A stretch of DNA of 18,893 bases, from positions 1 through 18,893 of the forward strand of contig CALFXX010000174.1 of NCBI GenBank assembly GCA_937952975.1. Reading direction: 5' to 3'. Below the pieces are notes generated by a model, which was given only the letters and a program-made list of their open reading frames with translations, made no database searches and had not been told where the DNA came from. A program made the position numbers and the translations under genes. Origin of the DNA: an uncultured Alcaligenaceae bacterium (lineage in GTDB: Bacteria > Pseudomonadota > Gammaproteobacteria > Burkholderiales > Burkholderiaceae_B). This document shows, piece after piece, positions 6,644 to 14,379 of this stretch (within the stretch, counting starts at the first letter, position 1; every line of letters starts with the position of its first letter).

Positions 6644-7938
6644 TACGACTTAAAGGGATGGCGAATCAAAATGGTTTCGTTGCGATCGGGGCCGGTTGAG
6701 ACCATGTCAATTGGCACCCCACAGACCTCGGCCATACGGTTGAGGTAACGCTGAGCATTGGCAGGCAACTTAGCAAAGTCTGTGACGCCGACTGTACTTT
6801 CTGTCCAGCCGGGCATTTCTTCGAGTACCGGCTTAGCGCGGGCCACTGCGGCGGCCCCGTAGGGCAGCACGTCACAAAATTTGCCGTCGATTTCGTAGCC
6901 AACACCCATCTTCAGGGTTGGCAGGCCATCAAGCACATCAAGCTTAGTAATGCACAAACCTGAAATACCGTTTAAACGGACTGAGCGCTTGAGCGCTGCA
7001 CCGTCAAACCAACCGCAACGACGTGGGCGACCGGTGACTGAACCAAATTCTTTGCCGACGCTGGCCAAGCGTGCGCCAACCTCGTCAAGCAACTCGGTTG
7101 GGAAAGGACCCGAGCCCACGCGCGTGGCATAGGCTTTAGTGATGCCCAAGACATAACTTAAGGTTTGGGGACCAACACCCGCGCCAGCCGCTGCCGCACC
7201 AGCAATACAGTTACTGCTTGTGACATAAGGATAGGTGCCGTGATCAACATCCAGTAACGCGCCTTGCGCGCCTTCAAACAGCAAATGATGACCTGCTTGC
7301 TGGGCTGCAAATAGCTCGCTGCTCACGTCGGCGACCATGGGGGCAATTGCTGGTGCAAGCGCCATCGCCTGATCAACAACCTCTTGAATAGAGACCGGTT
7401 GCGCACCTAAATATTGCGTCAAGACAAAGTTATGCAGGTCGAGAACTTCTTCGACCTTGCTGCGAAAGCCGCTTGGGTCAAACAGATCTTGCACGCGCAG
7501 GGCACGACGTGCCACTTTGTCTTCGTAGGCTGGGCCGATACCCCGGCCGGTCGTGCCAATTTTTGCATCGCCACGGCGAGCTTCGCGCGCCTGATCCAAC
7601 GCCACGTGGTACGGCAGAATCAGCGGGCAGGCCTCTGAAATTTTTAGACGCGAGCGCACATCAAGCCCAGCGGCTTCGAGCTCAACGATTTCTTTGAGCA
7701 AAGCCTCAGGAGACAACACGACGCCATTGCCGATATAGCAAGTCACCGAAGGGTGCATGATGCCCGAGGGAATCAAACGCAAAATTGTCTTTTTGCCATT
7801 TACCCAAAGCGTGTGACCCGCGTTGTGGCCACCTTGAAAACGCACAACCCCGTGCGCTGACTCAGCCAACCAATCAACAATCTTGCCTTTTCCTTCATCG
7901 CCCCATTGGGTGCCGATCACTACGATGTTCTTGCTCAT
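6643..7938 (-). CDS. purA: Adenylosuccinate synthetase
   Basis: PurA joins IMP and aspartate, with GTP, to form adenylosuccinate, the first committed step to AMP. The 431 residues match the usual length. Visible motifs are QWGDEGKGKIVDWL (11-24; D14 as general base), GGHNAGHT (36-43; H42), the IMP-contacting GTTGRGIGPAYEDK (128-141), TKLDVLDGL (331-339) and STGPDRNETI near the end. Upstream, hisZ ends 85 bp away; a T-rich run lies between, but no clear promoter and no strong Shine-Dalgarno. Downstream, the phosphoribosyltransferase overlaps by one base. Confidence 0.98.
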   Translation of the reverse strand: MSKNIVVIGTQWGDEGKGKIVDWLAESAHGVVRFQGGHNAGHTLWVNGKKTILRLIPSGIMHPSVTCYIGNGVVLSPEALLKEIVELEAAGLDVRSRLKISEACPLILPYHVALDQAREARRGDAKIGTTGRGIGPAYEDKVARRALRVQDLFDPSGFRSKVEEVLDLHNFVLTQYLGAQPVSIQEVVDQAMALAPAIAPMVADVSSELFAAQQAGHHLLFEGAQGALLDVDHGTYPYVTSSNCIAGAAAAGAGVGPQTLSYVLGITKAYATRVGSGPFPTELLDEVGARLASVGKEFGSVTGRPRRCGWFDGAALKRSVRLNGISGLCITKLDVLDGLPTLKMGVGYEIDGKFCDVLPYGAAAVARAKPVLEEMPGWTESTVGVTDFAKLPANAQRYLNRMAEVCGVPIDMVSTGPDRNETILIRHPFKS

Positions 7939-7989
7939 GTCAGGTAAATAGACTAATTTAAAAAAACAAACAGTAAACCTCTAGCGAGC

Positions 7990-8014
7990 CACGGATCTTG
8001 ATACTGATCCAGTG
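7990..8014 (-). other. Imperfect hairpin in the hisZ-purA gap
   Basis: On the coding strand CAC(T)GGATC and GATCCGTG form an 8-bp stem with one bulged T around an 8-nt loop. A run of seven Ts lies further downstream, too far for a normal intrinsic terminator. It may be an mRNA processing or weak attenuation site before purA. I do not see a known purine riboswitch fold. Confidence 0.35.
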
Positions 8015-8023
8015 CGCTAAAGC

Positions 8024-9187
8024 CTAAACCACGCGCTGCATTTTCCACTGACCGCCTTGTAAGACAAGTTCGCGATCAAAAACAAACTCATCGTGCGTGG
8101 CGGTTTCGCCCGGAAACACTTGCACGACGATATGACCTTCTTGCCTGAGCGCCTGCACTGCCGCACGCAAGGCCTGATCTTGCCCAGCGGGAGCCCGTAC
8201 TGCAGGGGTGGCTACGGCGGGCAACAAGCCAGCGGCGAGCTTACGCAAATCAAGACTAAATCCAGTTGCCGGACGTGCCCGACCAAAGGCTAGGCTAACG
8301 TTGTCGTAGCGCCCACCCTGCACGAGTGCATCATGCCAGCCATCGGCATAAATCGAAAACGTCACCCCCGTGTGGTAACCATAGGTGCCCACATCCGCCA
8401 AATCAACGCCCACTGATACGTCATCAAGTGCGCCCAATAACTGCGCCAAGGTATCAAGAGAGGCCGTCACACCGGCAATATTAGGTAAAACTTTGCGAGC
8501 ACGGTCAATCACCGTACGGTCGCCATACAGTTTAGGCAGTAACACAAGCGCTTCGACCGTTTGAGCCTGAAGCGCCCCCGGGCCCTGTGCAAGCCCGGCA
8601 AGCCCTGGTAAATCTTTGTCGCGCAGCAGCGCCATGATTTCGTCGGCGCGCACCTGCGCTGCCGTATCGGCCTCGATCAGACTGCGCACCAAGCCAGCGT
8701 GACATACGTCAAGGCGCAGCGCTTGCACGCCTGCGAGCCTTGCGCTTTCGAGTGCGAGGCGAATGATTTCTAGATCAGCCTCAAAGCCTTGATGACCGAA
8801 GATTTCGGCCCCAATCTGCAAGAGTTCGCGGCTAGACAACAAACCCGCGGGCCGTGCGTGCAACACTGGGCCGCAATAACATAGGCGCGTCACCCCCGCC
8901 CGATTTAACAGATGGGCGTCAATACGTGTGATTTGAGGCGTCATGTCGGCACGTACACCAAGTGTGCGGCCAGACAGCTGATCGACTAACTTGGAGGTAC
9001 GCAAACTGAGATCACTGCCCGTACCAGACAGCAGTGAATCGATATACTCGACCAACGGAGGCGCCACCAGTTCAAACCCATAGGTGCGAAACAGGTCGAG
9101 CAATTGACGACGCAGCTCTTCGATACGGCGCGCCTCAGCGGGCAGCGTATCGGCCAGGCTTTCGGGCAGTAACCAATTACCTTTCAT
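8024..9187 (-). CDS. hisZ: ATP phosphoribosyltransferase regulatory subunit
   Basis: HisZ is a histidyl-tRNA synthetase paralogue without aminoacylation activity. It forms a complex with the short form of HisG and confers histidine feedback on the first step of histidine synthesis. From ATG 9187 the protein has 387 residues, the usual HisZ size, and begins MKGNWLLPESLADTLPAEARRIEEL. Class II-like segments are present: VRADMTPQITRID (78-90), a degenerate motif 2 around YCGPVLHARP (104-113), and QGGRYDNV. The frame is open to a TTG at 9256, but that start sits inside a stable hairpin and adds a non-family peptide. No clear Shine-Dalgarno is seen at 9187. HisZ implies that the genome carries a short HisG elsewhere. 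Confidence 0.95.
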   Translation of the reverse strand: MKGNWLLPESLADTLPAEARRIEELRRQLLDLFRTYGFELVAPPLVEYIDSLLSGTGSDLSLRTSKLVDQLSGRTLGVRADMTPQITRIDAHLLNRAGVTRLCYCGPVLHARPAGLLSSRELLQIGAEIFGHQGFEADLEIIRLALESARLAGVQALRLDVCHAGLVRSLIEADTAAQVRADEIMALLRDKDLPGLAGLAQGPGALQAQTVEALVLLPKLYGDRTVIDRARKVLPNIAGVTASLDTLAQLLGALDDVSVGVDLADVGTYGYHTGVTFSIYADGWHDALVQGGRYDNVSLAFGRARPATGFSLDLRKLAAGLLPAVATPAVRAPAGQDQALRAAVQALRQEGHIVVQVFPGETATHDEFVFDRELVLQGGQWKMQRVV

Positions 9188-9227
9188 AGGGATGGTAGCT
9201 AAAAGTTTAAAAAGTGTCGCCCAAACG

Positions 9228-9261
9228 AAAAGCGGCTTGGGGCGTAAGCCCGGCAAGCCGC
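9228..9261 (-). terminator. Terminator-like hairpin before hisZ
   Basis: On the coding strand GCGGCTTG pairs perfectly with CAAGCCGC. Inside, GGGC pairs with GCCC around a TTAC loop, with a CC bulge, followed by TTTTCGTTT. This makes a strong 12-bp stem with a moderate T-run, about 83 bp after hflC. It may end the hfq-hflX-hflK-hflC transcript. It also lies downstream of a good promoter (9289-9316) and so could attenuate hisZ. Confidence 0.6.
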
Positions 9262-9288
9262 CAGAACAATCGTTAAAGCTTACGTCGT

Positions 9289-9316
9289 ATTATACCTAAT
9301 ATGGCAACACTGTTAC
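9289..9316 (-). promoter_or_regulatory. Candidate sigma-70 promoter for hisZ-purA
   Basis: A perfect TATAAT (9289-9294) is preceded at 16 bp by GTAACA (9311-9316), which matches four of six bases of TTGACA. Predicted initiation near 9282 gives a leader of about 95 nt to the hisZ ATG. It lies in the 157-bp gap after hflC, where a new transcription unit is expected. The leader would include the hairpin at 9232-9261. Confidence 0.6.
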
Positions 9317-9344
9317 GGCCCCTTTTTTAGAGGCCGGTCAGTGA

Positions 9345-10217
9345 TTATTTGCCCGACGACGACTTTAAATACCTAAAGAACTCTGACGTCGGGTCAACAA
9401 CCAAGACATCGCCTTGTTTACCAAAGGCTGCACGGTACCCTTCTAAGCTTTTGTAAAAGCTATAAAAATCTAGATCAGCGCCATAGGCCTTGGCGTAAAT
9501 ACCCGCGGCAACCGCATCGCCCTCACCCATGATGGCTTGGGCCCGGCCATAGGCCTCGGCCACGATTTGTTCGCGCTTACGGTCAGCTTCGGCGCGGATT
9601 TTTTCGCTTTCAGCCGCACCGATTGAGCGGGCTTCGTTGGCCACGCGCAGACGCTCGGACTCCATCCGACGAAACACCGACTCAGAAATTTCAGGGGCAA
9701 ACTCAATCCGCTTTAAGCGCACATCGACGATTTGCACGCCCAGGGCCTCGGCGCGCTTGACGACATTTGAGAGCACTTCGTTCATGATGACTTCGCGCTC
9801 AAGCGACACCACGTCTTTGACGGTGCGGATGTTGACTGAGGCGTTCAGGGCATCGCGAATTTGCGCCTGCAAACGCTCGCGGGCGGCACGTTCGTTACCA
9901 CCGAACGTGACGTAATACAGCTTAGGATCAGCGATGCGCCACTTCACAAACGAGTCAATCAGCAGGTTTTTCTTTTCAGAAGTTTGAATACGCTCGGCAT
10001 CTTGCGCATCAATCGTCAGCAACCGTCGATCAAGCGTGACCACGTTTTGAAACGGTGGCGGCAACTTGAAATACAAACCTGGTTCAGAAATAACCTTCTT
10101 GACTTCACCCAGCGCAAACACCACCGCGTAATCGCGCTCGCGCACAATAAACACCGAAGAGGAGACCGCAATAATGCCGATGATCAATACGATCAACAGG
10201 GGAAATAATCTTTTCAT
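9345..10217 (-). CDS. hflC: Membrane protease modulator HflC
   Basis: HflC is a SPFH/prohibitin-family membrane protein that assembles with HflK into a large periplasmic-side cage regulating the FtsH protease. The 290 residues have one N-terminal membrane segment (about 4-25, LFPLLIVLIIGIIAVSSSVF) followed by the SPFH domain (VRERDYAVVFALGEV... GLYFKLPPPFQNV). A long charged helix (RRMESERLRVANEARSIGAAE) comes next, and the end is FFRYLKSSSGK. The start has a good Shine-Dalgarno (AGAGGA, 8 nt before ATG). It follows hflK by 14 bp, so the two subunits are made together. Confidence 0.97.
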   Translation of the reverse strand: MKRLFPLLIVLIIGIIAVSSSVFIVRERDYAVVFALGEVKKVISEPGLYFKLPPPFQNVVTLDRRLLTIDAQDAERIQTSEKKNLLIDSFVKWRIADPKLYYVTFGGNERAARERLQAQIRDALNASVNIRTVKDVVSLEREVIMNEVLSNVVKRAEALGVQIVDVRLKRIEFAPEISESVFRRMESERLRVANEARSIGAAESEKIRAEADRKREQIVAEAYGRAQAIMGEGDAVAAGIYAKAYGADLDFYSFYKSLEGYRAAFGKQGDVLVVDPTSEFFRYLKSSSGK

Positions 10218-10231
10218 GATCTGTCCTCTGC

Positions 10232-11521
10232 TTAGCGACTGCCGCGATCGCGCGTCAGTGAGTTAGATGAACCGGACACCACGGGGCGTGCGGGCGTTGT
10301 CGCAGCGGGTGCTACAGGCGGGGGCATCACTGGCGCCGTCGTAGACATAACCGACCCCGTCGCTGCACGCGAGGGATCTTGCGCAGCTTGTTGAGTGATC
10401 TTATCGAGCGGCAGATACAACATATTGTTTGAACCCTTGGTATCAATGAGCACCTTGCTTGCGTTGGCAAACATTTGCTGCATGGTCTCAAGGTACATAC
10501 GCTCACGAATCACATTTGGTGCTTTGTTGTACTCGGCCAAGACGCTGCCAAAACGCGCAGCATCACCGGTGGCGGTACCCACGACACGGGCGCGGTAACC
10601 CTCGGCTTGCTCAAGCAAGCGAGAGGCTTGACCCTGAGCCATCGGCACGATCTGGTTGCTGTAGGCCTGACCCTCATTTTTTTGCCGATCTAAATCTTGA
10701 CCTGCTTTGACTGCATCGTCAAAGGCCGCCTGCACTTGCTCGGGCGGTTGTACGTTTTGGATCGCAATACTACTCACCTGAATACCGGTTTTATAGCGAT
10801 CAAGAATTTGCTGCATCAGCTTTTGCACATCAACAGCAATCGCGGCGCGCTCTTCGTACAGGACTTTATCCATCGGTTTTTTACCGACAACTTCGCGCAT
10901 GGCAGCCTGCGCGGTTTGCCGCACAGATTCGTCAGGATCTTTGGTTTTAAAAATGTAATCTGGCGCGCCATCTGCGCGCAGGCGGTACTGCACAACAAAT
11001 TGCACGTCGACGATATTTTCGTCTTCAGTCAACATCAACGCTTCGGGCAACACGCGGTTGCGAGCGTTGCCACGAAAGCCAACCTCGAAGGTACGTAACT
11101 GAGAAATATTGACCATCTCGTGCCCTTGAATCGGGGCCGGGATACGCCACTGAAAACCAGCTTGTGCAGTGCCTTTGTATTTGCCGAATTGCGTCAAGAC
11201 GGCAACCTGCCCCTCTTGAACAATAAAGAAGCCGCTACCCAACCACAACGCAACAGCTCCTGCAGCGATCACACCCAAACCAATCTTTGATTGACGAGGC
11301 GTCGGGCCACCCATTCCAGACGGCGGAGTTGGGCGTGAACCGCCCCCTTTACCACGACCAAAGAGAGAGCCTAAACGATTATTAAAATCGCGCCAGACCT
11401 GATCGAGATCAGGTGGACCATTGCCTTGAGGAGGACGCTTTGGAGGCTCGGAGCCATTACCGCCTTGTCCACGACCCCAGCCGGGATCATTCAGGTTGAA
11501 TATTTTGGAGAGAGGTCGCAT
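10232..11521 (-). CDS. hflK: Membrane protease modulator HflK
   Basis: HflK partners HflC in the FtsH-modulating complex. The 429 residues begin with MRPLSKIFNLNDPGWGRGQGG, a cytoplasmic Gly/Pro-rich segment typical of HflK (about 1-78). One membrane segment follows (about 80-102), then the SPFH domain (VQEGQVAVLTQFGKYKGTAQAGFQWRIP). Then come helices with EQVQAAFDDAVKAGQD and MYLETMQQMF, and a disordered P/A/T-rich tail (about 380-429). The ATG lies inside the hflX 3' end, a 35-bp overlap in another frame, which suggests coupled translation. Confidence 0.97.
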   Translation of the reverse strand: MRPLSKIFNLNDPGWGRGQGGNGSEPPKRPPQGNGPPDLDQVWRDFNNRLGSLFGRGKGGGSRPTPPSGMGGPTPRQSKIGLGVIAAGAVALWLGSGFFIVQEGQVAVLTQFGKYKGTAQAGFQWRIPAPIQGHEMVNISQLRTFEVGFRGNARNRVLPEALMLTEDENIVDVQFVVQYRLRADGAPDYIFKTKDPDESVRQTAQAAMREVVGKKPMDKVLYEERAAIAVDVQKLMQQILDRYKTGIQVSSIAIQNVQPPEQVQAAFDDAVKAGQDLDRQKNEGQAYSNQIVPMAQGQASRLLEQAEGYRARVVGTATGDAARFGSVLAEYNKAPNVIRERMYLETMQQMFANASKVLIDTKGSNNMLYLPLDKITQQAAQDPSRAATGSVMSTTAPVMPPPVAPAATTPARPVVSGSSNSLTRDRGSR

Positions 11522-12593
11522 TGTTTTCCAGATTTAAAGCAAACTGACTGATTGCACTACGTAAACCATCTAAGCCCAGCCGCTGCTGGGCACTTAAAAA
11601 TACTCTGCAAATCGTACCATGCGGGTCAGATTCAACTCGCGGCTCAAGCCCTGCCAAATCGATCTTGTTGTAGACCATAATCCGCGGAATTTCAGCCGCG
11701 CCGATATCAACCAAGACCTTATCAACTTCGGCAATCTGTTCGTCTCGCTGCGGGCTGGCCGCATCGACGACGTGCAACAACAAATCGGCTTGAATCGCTT
11801 CTTCGAGCGTTGCCCGAAACGCAGCGATCAGTGTAAGCGGTAAGTCGCGAATAAAACCCACAGTATCCGAAAGGGTAATTTGCCCCGCACCCTCAATCCA
11901 TACACGACGTGTCGTGGTGTCAAGCGTGGCGAACAGCTGATCTGCTGCAAAGGCACCAGCCCGGGTCATGGCATTGAACAGGGTTGATTTACCCGCATTG
12001 GTATACCCAACTAACGACACTGACAACGTGCCACCGCGCACCCGTGACCGGCGCTGCGTTGTACGCTGACGTTGTACGCGTTCAAGGCGTTCGCGGAGCA
12101 AACGGACTTTGGCGCCGATCATGCGCCGATCCATTTCAAGCTGCGATTCACCCGGCCCGCGCATACCGATACCGCCCCGCTGGCGCTCAAGATGCGACCA
12201 CATGCGCGTTAAGCGAGTGGACAGATGTTGCAACTGCGCTAACTCAACCTGCAACTTACCCTCGTGACTTTTTGCGCGCAAGGCAAAAATATCCAAGATC
12301 AGTGCAACCCGATCAACCACGCGAAGATTGAACTGGCGCTCGAGGTTCCGTTGCTGCGCTGGAGAGAGAGGCTGGTCAAACAAAATGACTTCAGCGTCAA
12401 GTTCTTGCGCAAGTAAAACGCCCTCTTGTACCTTACCCGAACCAATAAAGTAGGCCGCGTCAGGGCGCTGACGCCGTGCGACCAGTGTCGTAACGACCTG
12501 CGCACCGGCACCTTTTGCCAACATGTCAAATTCTTGTGCATGCGCCAGATAATCTGGTGCACCCAGGTCAACACTGATGATTAGCGCGCGCAT
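11487..12593 (-). CDS. hflX: Ribosome-associated GTPase HflX
   Basis: HflX is an Obg/Era-related GTPase that binds the 50S subunit and splits stalled or heat-stressed 70S ribosomes. The 368 residues hold an N-terminal HflX domain with FDQPLSPAQQRNLE (72-85) and a helical part ending in GGIGMRGPGESQLEMDRR. The G domain has P-loop GYTNAGKST (196-204), DTVGF (243-247) and NKID (309-312). It is shorter than the Escherichia coli protein (426) mainly at the C-terminus. The Shine-Dalgarno AAGGGTG lies just after a perfect palindrome. An ATG 4 nt upstream is out of frame. The position between hfq and hflK is the classic hfq-hflX-hflK-hflC order. Confidence 0.97.
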   Translation of the reverse strand: MRALIISVDLGAPDYLAHAQEFDMLAKGAGAQVVTTLVARRQRPDAAYFIGSGKVQEGVLLAQELDAEVILFDQPLSPAQQRNLERQFNLRVVDRVALILDIFALRAKSHEGKLQVELAQLQHLSTRLTRMWSHLERQRGGIGMRGPGESQLEMDRRMIGAKVRLLRERLERVQRQRTTQRRSRVRGGTLSVSLVGYTNAGKSTLFNAMTRAGAFAADQLFATLDTTTRRVWIEGAGQITLSDTVGFIRDLPLTLIAAFRATLEEAIQADLLLHVVDAASPQRDEQIAEVDKVLVDIGAAEIPRIMVYNKIDLAGLEPRVESDPHGTICRVFLSAQQRLGLDGLRSAISQFALNLENNATSLQNIQPE

Positions 12594-12604
12594 ACATCAC
12601 CCTT

Positions 12605-12628
12605 ACAAGACATGCATGCATGTCTTGT
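12605..12628 (-). repeat. Perfect 24-bp palindrome before hflX
   Basis: The half-site ACAAGACATGCA is followed directly by its exact reverse complement, so the DNA is a perfect 24-bp dyad and the RNA can form a 10-bp stem with a 4-nt loop. It ends immediately before the AAGGGTG Shine-Dalgarno of hflX. No T-run follows on either strand, so it is not an intrinsic terminator. It may be a protein-binding site or an RNA hairpin that affects hflX translation or hfq mRNA 3' stability. Confidence 0.8.
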
Positions 12629-12677
12629 GGATTGAAGAAAACAAAGGGTGAAGAAGACGGGAATATTGCGGACCGTG

Positions 12678-12941
12678 TTATTCGGCTGCAGCGTCTGCGC
12701 CAGAATCGGCAGCGCCATCAGTGGAGGGAAGCGTTACCGCACGTGCAGGCACAACGGTTGAAATGGCGTGTTTGTAAACCATTTGTGTAACAGTATTACG
12801 AAGCAACACCACGTACTGATCAAAGGATTCAACTTGCCCTTGAAGTTTGATCCCGTTAACGAGATAGATCGAAACAGGAATGTGCTCTTTACGCAAAGCG
12901 TTCAGAAAAGGGTCTTGCAGGGTTTGTCCTTTATTGCTCAT
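12678..12941 (-). CDS. hfq: RNA chaperone Hfq
   Basis: Hfq is a hexameric Sm-like protein that pairs small RNAs with mRNAs. From ATG 12941 it is 87 residues: MSNKGQTLQDPFLN, rim residues RKE (17-19), LQGQVESFDQYVVLL (33-47), and the Sm2 signature YKHAIS (56-61). Q9, F40, D41, Y56, K57 and H58 sit at the expected proximal-face positions. The tail (about 70-87) is short and acidic. The frame is open further upstream to 13019, but GGAG stands 8 nt before this ATG and MSNKGQ is the family start. It heads the hfq-hflX-hflK-hflC cluster. Confidence 0.98.
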   Translation of the reverse strand: MSNKGQTLQDPFLNALRKEHIPVSIYLVNGIKLQGQVESFDQYVVLLRNTVTQMVYKHAISTVVPARAVTLPSTDGAADSGADAAAE

Positions 12942-13240
12942 TGGCAGGCTCCGTATGTTGCTGTGAAACGAATTGGGCTTTTGCAAAAACATGCACGCTT
13001 TCCAATCCAAGAACGTCACTCTACAGGGTTTTCCCGCTCTTCGCTAGAGCTTTCCCAGTAACGAGTGGCAACGAGAAAGATTTTGTTACCAATTATCAAA
13101 CGTCGTCGAAATAATTATTATGAGTTGAGTCGAGCGAAGGAAGAACAAGTCGTTATCAAGTCGACAACTGTGTCAGCAAGCAAACCTTTGACTTGCCCAG
13201 TGCTTGCCCAAACACTTGACCTAGCGGTTGACCCAAACGC
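12942..13240 (-). promoter_or_regulatory. hisC-hfq intergenic region
   Basis: These 299 bp carry no gene I can support and must contain whatever promoter serves hfq. Two -10-like hexamers are seen on the coding strand, CATAAT (13117-13122) and GATAAT (13092-13097), but neither has a good -35 at 16-18 bp. A 10-bp palindrome AATAATTATT (13110-13119) and a small stem GCTCT/AGAGC nearer hfq are also present. The hisC-proximal end is a degenerate tandem repeat. After the hisC stop the same frame stays open for about 40 codons, without a start or family resemblance. Confidence 0.4.
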
Positions 13241-13259
13241 TTAACCAAGCACTTGACCC
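13187..13259 (-). repeat. Degenerate 11-13 bp tandem repeat across the hisC 3' end
   Basis: Six adjacent units with a + strand consensus near AARCRCTTGACCC are recognisable: 13187-13198, 13199-13209, 13210-13221, 13222-13234, 13235-13246 and 13247-13259. On the coding strand the unit is close to GGTCAAGTGCTTG. The hisC ending GQVLG and its TAA fall within the array. Unit lengths vary, so it does not keep a reading frame. Confidence 0.6.
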
Positions 13260-14374
13260 AACGCCGTCAATAACTGTGCGCATTGCGCATCTGTGCCAAC
13301 AGTAATGCGCAAAAATTCAGAAATACGTGGCTTATTGAAGTGTCGGACAAGAATATTTTTTGCACGCAGTCCGGCATGCAAGTCAGCCCCTTTGTGGTCG
13401 GGGTGCCGCGCAAAAACAAAATTGGTCGCCGAAGGCAACACTTCGAAGCCCAAGCCTTGCAACCCAGCCACTAAAGCCTCGCGACTGCGAATCACAGCGT
13501 TTCGGCTCGTGTCGAAATACTCTTCATCTTCGATCGCCGCTGTGGCCCCCGCTAACGCAAGGCTGTCCAACGGATACGAGTTAAAGCTGTTTTTAACGCG
13601 ATCTAAACCCTGGATAAGATCTGGATGACCCAAGGCATAGCCCACACGCAAGCCCGCGAGCGAACGCGATTTCGACAGCGTATGCACGACCAACAGGTTT
13701 GGATACTTTTGCACGAGCGTGGCGGCCGTTTGGGCACCAAAATCAACGTAGGCTTCATCTACCACCACCACAATATCTGGGTTGGCTGCAATGATTCGCT
13801 CGACGTCAGTAAGAGGGCTGGCGCGCCCCGTTGGCGCGTTCGGATTTGGAAAAATGATCCCACCCGCGCCCCCCGCAGCCGAAGAACTCGCACCAGCGTC
13901 CGGCGAACCCGCCACTGCAACGCCAGAGGCCCCTACGGCAGCGCCAGGCAAATAATCTTCGACACAAATCTTGAATTGCTCGTCTAAGGGAATCGCGCGA
14001 AACTCGATTTGATACAAGCCGCAATACACCGGGTAAAAACTGTAGGTGATATCGGGAAACCAGACCGGAGCATCTTGCTTGAGCAAACCATGAAACGCGT
14101 GACCCAACACTTCATCAGAGCCATTGCCAACAAACACGTGCTCGGGTGTCAACGCAAAACGTTTTGCGATCGCCTGACGCAGCACCAAGGCAGTTGAGTC
14201 GGGGTACATCCGCAAGTTTTCATTTGTATGCGCAGCAATCGCAGCAAGCACCTTGGGCGAAGGGCCATATGGATGCTCGTTGGCGTTGAGCTTGACGAGA
14301 TTTGCCGTGCGCGGCTGCTCGCCTGGCACGTAAGGGTCAAGGGTAGAAACCAGCTTGTTCCAAAAACGACTCAT
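13241..14374 (-). CDS. hisC: Histidinol-phosphate aminotransferase
   Basis: HisC is a PLP enzyme converting imidazole-acetol phosphate and glutamate to histidinol phosphate and 2-oxoglutarate. The 377 residues show the fold I class landmarks: LNANEHPYGPSP (29-40), FVGNGSDEV (81-89), PNPNAPTG (176-183), VVDEAYVDF (204-212) and the PLP lysine K235 in HTLSKSRSLAGLRVGY. FLRITVG (354-360) carries the substrate-binding arginine. A Gly/Ala/Ser-rich insertion (about 144-171) precedes IIFPNPNAPTG, where relatives have a short turn. The gene follows der by 5 bp with no good Shine-Dalgarno, so translation is probably coupled. Genomes can carry two hisC copies, and aromatic substrates are possible. Confidence 0.94.
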   Translation of the reverse strand: MSRFWNKLVSTLDPYVPGEQPRTANLVKLNANEHPYGPSPKVLAAIAAHTNENLRMYPDSTALVLRQAIAKRFALTPEHVFVGNGSDEVLGHAFHGLLKQDAPVWFPDITYSFYPVYCGLYQIEFRAIPLDEQFKICVEDYLPGAAVGASGVAVAGSPDAGASSSAAGGAGGIIFPNPNAPTGRASPLTDVERIIAANPDIVVVVDEAYVDFGAQTAATLVQKYPNLLVVHTLSKSRSLAGLRVGYALGHPDLIQGLDRVKNSFNSYPLDSLALAGATAAIEDEEYFDTSRNAVIRSREALVAGLQGLGFEVLPSATNFVFARHPDHKGADLHAGLRAKNILVRHFNKPRISEFLRITVGTDAQCAQLLTALGQVLG

Positions 14375-14379
14375 GGGGC

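Noticed and set aside
9188..9256. Upstream TTG start for hisZ adding 23 residues
   Set aside because: The start is inside a strong hairpin, the added peptide is unlike the family, and ATG 9187 gives the usual HisZ N-terminus and length.
9320..9340. GGCCTC/GGGGCC hairpin just after hflC as terminator
   Set aside because: Stem of six with one G-T pair and no T-run after it; the hairpin at 9232-9261 is a much better candidate.
12942..13019. N-terminal extension of Hfq by 26 residues
   Set aside because: ATG 12941 has GGAG at proper spacing and gives the conserved MSNKGQTLQDPF start.
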